From: Acidobacteriaceae bacterium
GTDB lineage: Bacteria; Acidobacteriota; Terriglobia; Terriglobales; Acidobacteriaceae
Assembly: GCA_003139975.1 (NCBI GenBank)
Contig: PLHN01000036.1
Span: 1 to 7,685, forward strand
DNA: 7,685 bases
Direction: 5' to 3'
The translations under genes were made by a program, and so were the position numbers. Shown here piece after piece: positions 1-6,832 of this stretch. The notes under the pieces were generated by a model. The model had not been told where the DNA came from and did no database searches. It saw only the letters and a program-made list of their open reading frames with translations. Within the stretch, counting starts at the first letter, position 1, and each line of letters starts with the position of its first letter.

Positions 1-504
1 TACTTTGACATCAAGCGGCGCGCCATTCCCGACGATTTTCCAGTAGAACAGTTTGTGTCGCGCTTTGTGCGGGGAGAGTTAAGTCATCCCTACGGCACCT
101 GGGGAGAAAACACGGCAACGTGGTTCTACACGCGCCGCAACGGCCCCCGTTTGCTGCTGGTGACATACGAGGCGCTGCAGTCGGAAGGCGCCCACCAGAT
201 GGCTCGGATCGCGGAGTTCATCGGTGTGCCGGCCGATCCCGGGCGCATTGCCTTTGCCATTGAACAGAGTTCCGCTGATCGGATGCGTGAGCTCGAAAAA
301 AAACAAGGCCATTTGTGGTCGTCCACCAAGCGGACGCGGCAGGACAAACCCTTTGTCCGGGCAGCCAAGGCGGGCGGATGGAAAAATGAACTTTCCGAAT
401 CCAGCGTTGCGGAAATTGAATCGGCCTGGGGCGGATTGATGCGCGAACTCGGATATGAACTCGCGGTGGCCAACCTGGTCAACGCCGGGACGGAGCGGCG
501 CTGA
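1..504 (+). CDS. Sulfotransferase domain protein, C-terminal part (5' end outside window)
   Basis: The frame is open from base 1 to the TGA at 502-504 and shows 167 residues; the true start lies upstream of the window. It is the C-terminal half of a PAPS-dependent sulfotransferase (Sulfotransfer_1 family), which moves a sulfuryl group from PAPS to a hydroxyl or amine acceptor. The visible part aligns without gaps of note to the two complete paralogues downstream: YFDIK at its first residues, the RFVRGE...GTWGENTATW stretch, the SSADRMRELE motif, and FVRAAKAGGWKNEL, which corresponds to the 3'-phosphate-binding (R)KG..GDWK loop of the family. The P-loop-like PAPS motif and the KSH catalytic region would be upstream. 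Oddity: the RYEDL motif of the paralogues is TYEAL here, so the acidic residue is lost. It resembles the third copy more than the second (both have W-S/T-x-TK-x-T-x-QD-x-PFVR). The acceptor cannot be told from sequence. Confidence 0.9.
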   Translation, partial: YFDIKRRAIPDDFPVEQFVSRFVRGELSHPYGTWGENTATWFYTRRNGPRLLLVTYEALQSEGAHQMARIAEFIGVPADPGRIAFAIEQSSADRMRELEKKQGHLWSSTKRTRQDKPFVRAAKAGGWKNELSESSVAEIESAWGGLMRELGYELAVANLVNAGTERR

Positions 505-512
505 AGAGGGAA

Positions 513-1418
513 TTGGCTTCACAGGCAGAAAGGCCGGTTGAAGAGTTGGGTATTCCAATCGTCAAACATCTGATGGCCGGAGTGAAGCGCGGCCTTGGCC
601 TGCACATACCCCACCGCAGTCTGCTCATTCTTCCCGACGACATTTTTCTGGTTTCGTTTCCCAAGTCTGGCAACACGTGGACCCGGTTCCTTCTCGCGAA
701 CTTGAGATTCCCTGATCAACCCGCTTCCTGGGCGAATATTGACCGGCTGATCCCCGATCCCATGGGCACCACCAAACGCGTTTTTGACCGGATGCCCCGG
801 CCGCGCATCATCAAGAGCCACGAATGCTTCGACCCGCGTTATTCCCGCGTTGTGTATATAGTTCGAGACCCGCGCGACGTGGTCGTGTCGCAATATCACT
901 ATCATCGAAAGCTGAGGAGAGTCGAGGACGATTCGCCTATCGAGAAATTCGTTACGCGCTTCCTGGCGGGCGAGACATGCCCGCACGGCTCCTGGGGGCA
1001 GAATGTCGCGACTTGGTTGTACACGAGCGAGGGGGGGCCACGATTTCTCCTGTTGCGCTACGAAGATCTGGTTGCTGACACGCCACGCGAGCTTCGCAAG
1101 ATCGTGGCCTTTCTCGGCTTGACCGCGACGGAGGAGCAGATTGCCCAAGCCGTCGAGCGCAGTTCGGCCGACCGCATGCGCAAACTCGAACAGGCGCAAG
1201 CCGACAAAAATGGGCTTTTCAGAGGTTCGCGAAAGGATCTTTCGTTCGTGCGCGCCGCCGGCTCTGGTGGGTGGCGCTCGGATTTGCCGGCTCCCCAAGT
1301 CGCCAGGATTGAGGCCGCATGGGGACACCTGATGCAACATCTGGGATATGAATTGACCACGCAACCTCGCGATTGCGAGTCTTTTCGAATTTTAAGCGGC
1401 AGCGCTCACAACTTGTAA
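513..1418 (+). CDS. Sulfotransferase domain protein (second tandem copy)
   Basis: A complete PAPS-dependent sulfotransferase of about 280-300 aa, normal for Sulfotransfer_1 bacterial members. Visible motifs from the TTG start: FPKSGNTW at residues 49-56 (5'-phosphosulfate-binding loop), IIKSH at 99-103 (the Lys/His region that holds the catalytic base in the family), RDPRDVVVSQY at 118-128 (3'-phosphate binding), RYEDL at 182-186, SSADRM at 217-222 and FVRAAGSGGW at 245-254 (C-terminal PAPS loop). No signal peptide or membrane segment, so it is expected to be cytoplasmic. The start is uncertain. TTG at 513 lies 8 nt after the upstream stop, with GAGGG (506-510) only 2 nt away; ATG at 573 gives an N-terminus closer to that of the next paralogue but has no evident ribosome-binding site. 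The 8-nt gap argues for an operon with the preceding copy. The region between WGQN and FVRA lacks the Trp/Gln-Asp pattern shared by copies 1 and 3, so this is the more divergent copy there. Acceptor unknown. Confidence 0.92.
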   Translation: MASQAERPVEELGIPIVKHLMAGVKRGLGLHIPHRSLLILPDDIFLVSFPKSGNTWTRFLLANLRFPDQPASWANIDRLIPDPMGTTKRVFDRMPRPRIIKSHECFDPRYSRVVYIVRDPRDVVVSQYHYHRKLRRVEDDSPIEKFVTRFLAGETCPHGSWGQNVATWLYTSEGGPRFLLLRYEDLVADTPRELRKIVAFLGLTATEEQIAQAVERSSADRMRKLEQAQADKNGLFRGSRKDLSFVRAAGSGGWRSDLPAPQVARIEAAWGHLMQHLGYELTTQPRDCESFRILSGSAHNL

Positions 1419-1474
1419 CTCGATAGTTTGTGATCGGCAAGTTGAGACCAAAAGGTAAGCGGTCCAAGCTGCCA

Positions 1475-1502
1475 ATTACAAATCACAAATTACCAATTCC
1501 AT
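1475..1502 (+). repeat. Degenerate heptanucleotide tandem repeat (about 4 units)
   Basis: The bases just before the third sulfotransferase read as ATTACAA, ATCACAA, ATTACCA, ATTCCAT: four 7-bp units of a consensus ATTACMA, the last degenerate. The repeat is AT-rich in a GC-rich setting, fills the place where a Shine-Dalgarno site would be expected and ends one base before the ATG at 1504. The surrounding 85-bp gap (1419-1503) holds no other recognised element. Function is unknown; it may be neutral slippage or affect initiation. Confidence 0.6.
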
Positions 1503-1503
1503 T

Positions 1504-2364
1504 ATGATCGGGCAGCTCAAATACGCCGTCAAGTACGCCCTCGGTCTGGACCGGGCCGGCAATAATTACACCGTCCATCCTGACGACACGTTCCTGGTTT
1601 CTTATCCGAAGTCTGGCAACACATGGGTCCGATTTCTGCTGGCCAATCTGATCTACCCGAACGAAAGTGTCGGTTTCGCCAACATCAACCGCTTGTTACC
1701 GGCGCCCGGGGTTCTTTCGAAGCGTTTCCTGAGTAAGCTGCCGCGGCCGCGCATCCTGAAAAGCCACGAGCCGTTTGACGTTCGGTTTCGAAAGGTCATT
1801 TACCTGGTTCGCGATCCGCGCGATGTGGCCATCTCCGAGTACCACTTCGATCTGAAGAAGCGCTATATCGCTGCGGATATGACTTTGGAGCAGTTCCTCA
1901 AACCCTTCATTGCCGGCGAGACCTCGTCTTACGGGTCGTGGTGGGAGCATGCGGCGAGCTGGATTGGCCCGCGCTACGGGAATCCCGCATTTCTGCTGGT
2001 CCGGTATGAAGATTTGCTGGCCGACCCCGTCGGAGAGACGGCTAAAATCGCGGAGTTCCTGGGCATCCAGGCGGACGAAGGGAGGCTGAAAACGGCTGTG
2101 GAGCGAAGCTCCGCCGATCGTATGCGCAAGCTGGAAAAGCAGGACGCCGACAAATGGACGGGAACAAAGAATACCATCCAGGATATTCCGTTCGTGCGCA
2201 CGGCGAAGTCGGGTGGGTGGAAGGATAGTCTGCCGCGCGATGCCGTCGAGCAAATTGAAGTCGCGTGGTTCCCCCTGATGAACTTTCTCGGCTACGATCT
2301 CGCAAGCAAGGAACTCGACAGCAAAGCGGTGCCTCCATGGTTGAGGTCCGGTCAGCCAACGTAA
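1504..2364 (+). CDS. Sulfotransferase domain protein (third tandem copy)
   Basis: A complete 286-aa PAPS-dependent sulfotransferase paralogous to the two genes before it. Motifs: YPKSGNTW at residues 34-41 (PAPS 5'-phosphosulfate loop), ILKSH at 84-88 (Lys/His catalytic region), RDPRDVAISEY at 103-113, RYEDLLAD at 167-174, SSADRM at 202-207 and FVRTAKSGGWK at 230-240 (C-terminal PAPS loop). All the residues expected for an active enzyme are present, with no signal peptide or membrane anchor. The ATG at 1504 is a natural start because the sequence aligns from there with the N-terminal region of copy 2, but no Shine-Dalgarno site is visible; the position is taken by a heptamer repeat. The 85-bp gap from copy 2 is larger than the 8 bp between copies 1 and 2. 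The flippase gene follows 111 bp downstream, which suggests work on a lipid-linked glycan. The acceptor is not predictable here. Confidence 0.93.
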   Translation: MIGQLKYAVKYALGLDRAGNNYTVHPDDTFLVSYPKSGNTWVRFLLANLIYPNESVGFANINRLLPAPGVLSKRFLSKLPRPRILKSHEPFDVRFRKVIYLVRDPRDVAISEYHFDLKKRYIAADMTLEQFLKPFIAGETSSYGSWWEHAASWIGPRYGNPAFLLVRYEDLLADPVGETAKIAEFLGIQADEGRLKTAVERSSADRMRKLEKQDADKWTGTKNTIQDIPFVRTAKSGGWKDSLPRDAVEQIEVAWFPLMNFLGYDLASKELDSKAVPPWLRSGQPT

Positions 2365-2475
2365 GCGCTCATCTCCACAGCCAATTCAACCGCAACAGTA
2401 AGTAAAGGTGGTCGCAACCAGTGGGTTTGAGTGAACAAGTGGTGAAGATCAAGCTACAAGTGTGGGTGCGAGCGA

Positions 2476-4071
2476 ATGAGTAAGATCGATAAACGGCGAA
2501 TCATTAAGAACGTCGGGTCCAGTTGGTTCTCGTTGTCGACCGATGTTGCTGTCGGGATTTTCCTATCGCCCTTCATCCTGCACCGCTTGGGGGACGCCGC
2601 TTTCGGCGTCTGGATTTTGATTTTTTCCCTCACCGGCTATTACGGCCTGTTCGATCTCGGCATCCGCTCTTCGGTCGTTCGCTACGTATCGAAATTCACC
2701 GCGACCGGCGATACTGAAGACCTCGGCAAGCTGGTCAATACCAGCATTTTCTCTTACAGCTGCGTTGGCCTCCTCAGCTTTCTCGTCACCGCCGTGCTCT
2801 CGATCTACGTCGATCGGATCTTCAAAATTCCTCCCGAGCTGCATGCGGTTGCGCGCTGGCTGCTCCTGATGGTCGGCGCTTCGGTCGGACTGGGATTTCC
2901 GCTCGGCGTTGTGGGCGGGTTTCTGGACGGCCTGCAGCGCTTCGACGTCAACAACTGGGCCGGCGTTGCCGCCAACTTCGCGCGCGCCGCGCTCATCGTT
3001 CTGGCTCTTCACCGTGGGCTGGGACTGCTTACCATTGCCGCGATCACCGTGATTATTCCGTTGATCACCTCCGTGATTCGCGGCGTCATCGCGTTCCACA
3101 TTCAGCCCGTTCCCTTTGGTTTCAAGTATGTGGACCGCGGCACGTTTCGCATGATTGCAAATTACAGCAGCGCCACGCTCGTCATCATGATCGCGACGCA
3201 GCTCAAGTTCAAGAGCGACAACGTGGTGATTGCCACCATGATCTCGGCGACTGCGGTCACCTATTTCAGCATTGGGTCCCGGATCGTCAGTTACGCGCAG
3301 CAGGTTGTCATGGCCCTGGCGCAGAATTTTCTCCCCATTGCCAGCCAGTCCGAGGCCACCGGAAATATGGACCGCTTGCGCAAGGTCTTTGTTGCCGGCA
3401 ACCGCTTCTGCGCCTTGACGTGTTTCCCCATTACCGCAACTCTGGTCATTCTGGGTAAGTCCGTCATCGAAGTCTGGGTGGGAAAACGCTACGTTGCCAC
3501 CAGCTATCCGGTCCTCCTCATTCTGATCTTCCCCGCCACGCTCATGTGGGCGCAGGCCGCTTCCGGGCGGGTCCTGTTCGGCATCAGCAAGCATCGCACA
3601 TGGGGGTTCGTGACTCTGTCGGAGGGAATCGTCAATCTGATTCTCAGCATTGTGCTCGTGCATTACTTCCAACGCGCGGGGCATGGCCCGTACTACGGCA
3701 TATATGGCGACGCTCTCGGAACCGCCATTCCGCTGGCGTGCACCATGACCTTGTTCATGCCCTGGCATTTGTGCCGCCAGCTTGGCATCCGCATGCGGAC
3801 CTATCTGCGGGAAGCATACGTCCTGCCTCTTCTCATTACCGCACCTCTAGTAGGCGCGCTGCTCCTCATGCGGCGCTGGTTCCAGCCCCACAGCTACCCG
3901 CAATTGGCGCTTCAGTTACTGATTGCGGCCGTGGTCTATGGCCTTGGCCTGTTATGGGTGGTGGCTAGCAAACGGGCCTTCCGGGTCGGAGACCTTGGCT
4001 CGGAAGAAAATCCCGTCGCCACCATAGACGGAATCGACACCGCGGTCGAAGCCTACCAGCAAGACGTTTAG
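2476..4071 (+). CDS. Wzx-like oligosaccharide flippase (MOP superfamily)
   Basis: A 531-aa polytopic inner-membrane protein of the polysaccharide transporter branch of the MOP exporter superfamily, expected to flip undecaprenyl-linked oligosaccharide from the cytoplasmic to the periplasmic leaflet. By eye there are about 12-14 hydrophobic segments, among them roughly 14-34, 42-62, 90-111, 125-148, 165-205, 228-290 (with breaks), 313-332, 343-360, 380-398, 412-432, 448-465 and 475-497. Family-typical features are the short basic cytoplasmic N-terminus (SKIDKRRIIKN), YYGLFDLGI at 55-63 followed by VVRYVSK, and GDALGTAIP at 411-419, like the GxxxGTAI(P) motif near the penultimate helices. The polar, acidic C-terminal tail (about 503-531) is somewhat long. 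No strong Shine-Dalgarno site precedes the ATG; GTGGGTGCGAG lies upstream. Same strand as the sulfotransferases, so probably the same glycan locus. A lipid II or teichuronic-type flippase relative cannot be excluded. Confidence 0.9.
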   Translation: MSKIDKRRIIKNVGSSWFSLSTDVAVGIFLSPFILHRLGDAAFGVWILIFSLTGYYGLFDLGIRSSVVRYVSKFTATGDTEDLGKLVNTSIFSYSCVGLLSFLVTAVLSIYVDRIFKIPPELHAVARWLLLMVGASVGLGFPLGVVGGFLDGLQRFDVNNWAGVAANFARAALIVLALHRGLGLLTIAAITVIIPLITSVIRGVIAFHIQPVPFGFKYVDRGTFRMIANYSSATLVIMIATQLKFKSDNVVIATMISATAVTYFSIGSRIVSYAQQVVMALAQNFLPIASQSEATGNMDRLRKVFVAGNRFCALTCFPITATLVILGKSVIEVWVGKRYVATSYPVLLILIFPATLMWAQAASGRVLFGISKHRTWGFVTLSEGIVNLILSIVLVHYFQRAGHGPYYGIYGDALGTAIPLACTMTLFMPWHLCRQLGIRMRTYLREAYVLPLLITAPLVGALLLMRRWFQPHSYPQLALQLLIAAVVYGLGLLWVVASKRAFRVGDLGSEENPVATIDGIDTAVEAYQQDV

Positions 4072-4133
4072 AGCAGGTCAATAAAGAGCTAAAGACGGAT
4101 TACCACCGCAAACTCTCCCATGCCCCCACCAAC

Positions 4134-4874
4134 TCAGTCGTTGTCTGGCGGCGTCGGCGGTTCCTTCCTGTCGATGAAGAACTTCGCGTCTTTGACCGCC
4201 GGAATTACCGTAAATGGCAACGGGGTTTGATTGAAGTTGAAGAAATCCGATAAATCCCCCAAGGCATACGAATCGGCGTACTCTAAGCCCACCGACTCCC
4301 CAATCGTTGTCGGCAGCGAAAATGTCTCCTCGATGAATTTCAGGATGCTGCCAAAGTCATTCTGCTGGTGTGAAACCGTCGCTGCCTTGGCGTACGGAGA
4401 AATGACGATCAACGGCACCCGGAACCCGTACTCATACGAATTAAGGGGCGGGCTGGTGTTCCGGATTGGAGGTGCCACATGGTCGTACCAGCCTCCCCAA
4501 TCGTCCCACGCAATCACGATAGCGGTATTCCGCCAGTAGCCGGCGTTGTTGTCGCAGGTGCTGCTGTTTCCGATGGCATTGACGATCGCGGACACCCACG
4601 ACGGTCCACCTCCGTCGTTGACCTTCGCATGATCGGAATTGGCGCCCGTGGGTATCACCCAGCTTATGGACCGCAGGTTACACGCCGCGACATCGCTCAG
4701 CACATCCGCCGGCTTTAGATCGACGTTTGCCGACCAGTCCGGTCCCACGCACTCGCCCCCTGGACCCGTGGACTGGCAGATATGCTGAATCGCATTGGGC
4801 GCGGTCCAGATCGATCCCGCGCTGGGCGCATAGTATCGCCAAGTTATACCGCCGGGAAGCAGGTCCGCATCCAT
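4134..4874 (-). pseudogene. Phosphoesterase family (PF04185, acid phosphatase/phospholipase C-like), 5'-truncated remnant
   Basis: The 246 residues read on the - strand are the C-terminal part of a phosphoesterase of the acid phosphatase AcpA/phospholipase C family. Diagnostic stretches: TWRYYAP at 11-17, SWVIPTGANSDH at 71-82, GPSWVSAIVNAIG at 90-102, WDDWGGWYDHV at 123-133, GFRVPLIVISPYAK at 150-163 and FGSILKFIEETF at 174-185. Family members are usually about 450-550 aa and begin with a secreted N-terminal half that carries the nucleophile and the ENRTFDHYF-type metal-binding region; all of that is absent. The ATG at 4874 falls mid-domain, and a stop (TAA, 4887-4889 on the - strand) lies four codons upstream, so homology ends abruptly at about 4875-4885. 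The fragment cannot be a working enzyme. It converges with the flippase (62 bp between stops, no terminator seen). The breakpoint adjoins the integrase module, which suggests a recombination or deletion event. Confidence 0.8.
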
Positions 4875-5159
4875 GCTTCTACGGCTGAAGAGTTACGGTT
4901 TGTGGCAGAAAGGCAATGGGTGGCAAAGTTCTGGCCGCTGGATGGGTGACGGGCTGGCTGTTGAATTGGAAAAGATCGGCAATCAACTTGTGTGAAGGCT
5001 CAAGTGTGCCGTATGACGTTTTCGGATCGCTGGCGACCTGGACGACCAGGATCGTCAGCATCCCAAATATCAACCCCTGCGTAGCCTGTGGGACGGCCCA
5101 CGCAGCAACCCGGAATGCAGCGCCCCGGCTAGTGTTCTGGCGCTGAAAAAGTTTAACTG
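4875..5159. other. Gene-poor stretch between phosphoesterase break and integrase module
   Basis: No confident gene. A - strand frame is open at 4879-5238, but its first 40 codons are antisense to the leader and HTH genes and look like a shadow. Its last 65 or so residues look more protein-like: a hydrophobic run (GLIFGMLTILVVQVA), then TLEPSHKLIADLFQFNSQP and an LPP-rich end. The ADLFQFNSQP piece loosely resembles SDFFNFNQTP near the end of the neighbouring phosphoesterase, so it could be the 3' tail of another decayed gene of that type. This is weak. The frame ends at TAG 4879-4881, just where the phosphoesterase homology stops. Confidence 0.3.
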
Positions 5160-5166
5160 AAAGGAG
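5160..5166 (+). promoter_or_regulatory. Strong Shine-Dalgarno site for the leader ORF
   Basis: AAAGGAG lies 7 nt before the ATG at 5174, close to ideal spacing. The HTH gene at 5218 has no such site of its own, so this is likely the ribosome entry point for both reading frames. No convincing promoter hexamers could be assigned upstream. Confidence 0.65.
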
Positions 5167-5173
5167 TTGCGAG

Positions 5174-5221
5174 ATGAGCCGGAAAATTCCATTTGTTCGA
5201 TTTTGCGAACGACGTGAATGA
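5174..5221 (+). CDS. 15-codon leader peptide ORF, translationally coupled to HTH gene
   Basis: An ATG behind a very good Shine-Dalgarno site opens a 15-residue frame, MSRKIPFVRFCERRE, ending at TGA 5219-5221. The stop overlaps the ATG of the next gene (5218-5220) as ATGA, the classic layout for termination-reinitiation coupling. The peptide is basic and has no known homology that I can name. It may have no function as a peptide and simply deliver ribosomes to the downstream start. It could instead be the true 5' end of the HTH gene separated by a frameshift, since the two frames differ. Codons are ordinary, with no run of one amino acid that would suggest attenuation. Confidence 0.45.
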   Translation: MSRKIPFVRFCERRE

Positions 5222-5520
5222 GAGCAGCAATACGACAAAGGATTGATGCGGCGAGATTTGGCCCATCAACGGAAACACAACTCGAAGCCGTTGGCGAAGA
5301 GTACTTCACACCGGAGGAAGTTGGGGCACGATTGAAGCCACATCCCGACACCATCAAGGATCTGTTCAAGAACGAGACCAAGGGCATCATACGTCTTGGC
5401 AACAATATTACAAACCAGTACAAGCGGCGTTACGTGACTGAACGGTACACTGCCAGCGCTGTCGCAAGAATGGAACGCCGCTTACGGTCTGGCGACGATC
5501 CCCGCTACTCTAAACATTAG
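5218..5520 (+). CDS. Small helix-turn-helix protein, excisionase (MerR/HTH_17)-like
   Basis: A 100-aa protein with a winged-HTH core at about residues 28-62: EEYFTPEEVGARL, then HPDTIKDLFKNETKGIIRLGN. This matches the 'ylT.eEvA..L.vs..Tv..l...G.i...k.G' pattern of excisionase/HTH_17 DNA-binding domains. The C-terminal part (RRYVTERYTASAVARMERRLRSG) is basic and probably helical. Family members act as recombination directionality factors for tyrosine integrases or as small regulators; an integrase gene next door makes the first role the likelier guess. The ATG at 5218 has no ribosome-binding site and overlaps the leader stop (ATGA), pointing to coupled translation. It is convergent with the integrase and the two stop codons overlap (5517-5520), an unusual position for an excisionase gene, which more often lies upstream of or beside int in the same direction. 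Function is inferred from the domain and context only. Confidence 0.65.
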   Translation: MRAAIRQRIDAARFGPSTETQLEAVGEEYFTPEEVGARLKPHPDTIKDLFKNETKGIIRLGNNITNQYKRRYVTERYTASAVARMERRLRSGDDPRYSKH

Positions 5521-6788
5521 CCTACCTTCTTTCCTGGAAATCGGATGACATTTGCGGCGTTTGACTTCCAGGTTCCCATCATGGTCTGGATCGCCTTCAA
5601 CTGATCGTCCTTAACCCAATGTTCGTAGTACTTGAGCGTTGTGGCGATATCTGTGTGCCCCAACATTCGTGAGACGGCCCGGATGTCAACGCCATGTTGC
5701 AAGAGGTATACGGCGAAAGTGTCACGGAATCTGTGCGGGTGGATGTTGGGAACGCCGCTGACAATCTCCAGGTAACGAATGACGTTTTGGCGGAACCTTG
5801 ACCCCCATTGGTGCTTGTGGTCGATTTGTCTCTTCTTCGGTTTCAAATCGGTCCCTTCCGGGTCATAAAAGGCGCATGGTTCCGTTAGGCGTGGAGCACT
5901 GATTACGTATTCGGCTACGTCTGGTGGAATCACGATGAAGACAGGCTCTCCAGTCTTCTGTTGGTTCGGTAGGTAATAGCAATAGGCTTCCTGAGTTTCA
6001 ATAACCCGTTTCACCAGCGCACGTGGTTCGAAGGCGAAGCCATCGCTGATTCTCAATCCGGTGTACCTCAAGACATAAAGTAGGGCTGATGCGTTTGTTG
6101 GTGTTTGGGACCACCGTGAAGCACCGCCCCGTTGCTTGCCGTCTGCCCAATGTGGGATTGCGTCAATGATTCTTTGGTCTTCCGTGTCCAGGTCAAACGG
6201 CAGTGTGCATTTCCCGGCTGGCCGCTTTGGTCTCACCAACTGCTTTGATGGATTGTGCGAAATCCATTTACGTGATTCAGCAACATCAAAAAAGTCCTGT
6301 ACGATTTGGATGTAGTGGTGACGGGTATTCGCCCTAAGGTCTTTTCAGCCCATCACAAGGTTGTCCAGATGGTTGTCGTTGACCGGCTCCATCAACGTGA
6401 TTCCCAAGTCTCCGAAAAAGCGAACGAGATGATTCTTGACCGTGTTGTACGTCTGAAAGACGCTGGTGTCCTTTACGTCTCGTTGCGATTGGATAATGCC
6501 GGTGTAGTTGTCGAAGGCGTCCGCAATGGCTAGCTGTGGCGTAGTGGCGATCAGGGGTTCGCCAAGCTCCATCTTTCGGAGGCGTTCACCAGCGACAATT
6601 AGGTCTTTCGTGTCCAGGGATTCTCTGTGCAGTTTTCCCCTGATGTCAACGCCGATAACACGAATAGGGCAGTCGCATCTTTTCAGTTCCTTCGGGTCTA
6701 GTCTGGCCGGGTCTTTCGAGTTCTGCTGGTGGCGCTTGGCCCACTTTGCATTACACTTCTTGGTATGGCGTCGCTCAAGGCTCAACAC
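5517..6788 (-). pseudogene. Tyrosine-recombinase integrase interrupted by an in-frame TGA
   Basis: Two - strand frames, 6788-6345 and 6239-5517, are in the same phase. They are separated only by a TGA at 6347-6345 and 35 further sense codons, which read KDLRANTRHHYIQIVQDFF and KWISHNPSKQL: normal core-binding-domain sequence. Read through, the gene has 423 codons. Order: His/Cys cluster (H8, C12, C38, C40; zinc-like), arm-type region with ESLDTKD at 56-62, SAM-like core-binding domain at about 85-200, catalytic domain at about 205-395. Catalytic residues in read-through numbering: R246 (TGLRIS), K278 (QQKTGE), H352 and R355 (HPHRFRDTFA), H378 (LGHTDIATT) and Y387. The active site is intact, so the single stop is the only visible defect; TGG (Trp) or CGA (Arg) is the probable ancestral codon. 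The start is GTG 6788; an in-frame TAA lies seven codons upstream and no alternative start intervenes. No Shine-Dalgarno site is visible. The C-terminal part from 6239 lacks the core-binding domain and would not be a full enzyme. Confidence 0.85.
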
Positions 6789-6832
6789 GCCGCAAGTGTA
6801 GCATGTTTACTGCACGCCTATTGCACAGCCAC

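Noticed and set aside
519..1364. 281-codon - strand frame opposite the second sulfotransferase (and similar ones opposite the first and third)
   Set aside because: The + strand frames carry complete sulfotransferase motifs; the antisense frames have no recognisable motif and recur opposite each paralogue as expected from mirrored codon use.
1404..1446. Possible hairpin formed by CTCACAACTTG and CAAGTTGAG around the stop of the second sulfotransferase
   Set aside because: The arms pair only with a bulge, the loop is long and there is no T tract, so neither terminator nor attenuator can be supported.
2563..3768. 401-codon open frame on the - strand opposite the flippase
   Set aside because: It is a shadow of the GC-rich codon use of the flippase: rich in Asp, Glu, Asn, Gln, His and Arg, with no domain pattern, while the + frame is a clear membrane transporter.
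4072..4133. Bidirectional terminator expected between the convergent flippase and phosphoesterase
   Set aside because: I found no stem-loop of useful length in these 62 bases.
4916..5146. 76-codon + strand frame in the gene-poor gap
   Set aside because: No ribosome-binding site, no domain resemblance, and a composition unlike a folded protein.
6345..6347. TGA as selenocysteine or programmed recoding
   Set aside because: No stem-loop of SECIS type was recognised after it, the residue is not at the active site, and tyrosine integrases are not known selenoproteins. A simple nonsense mutation is sufficient.
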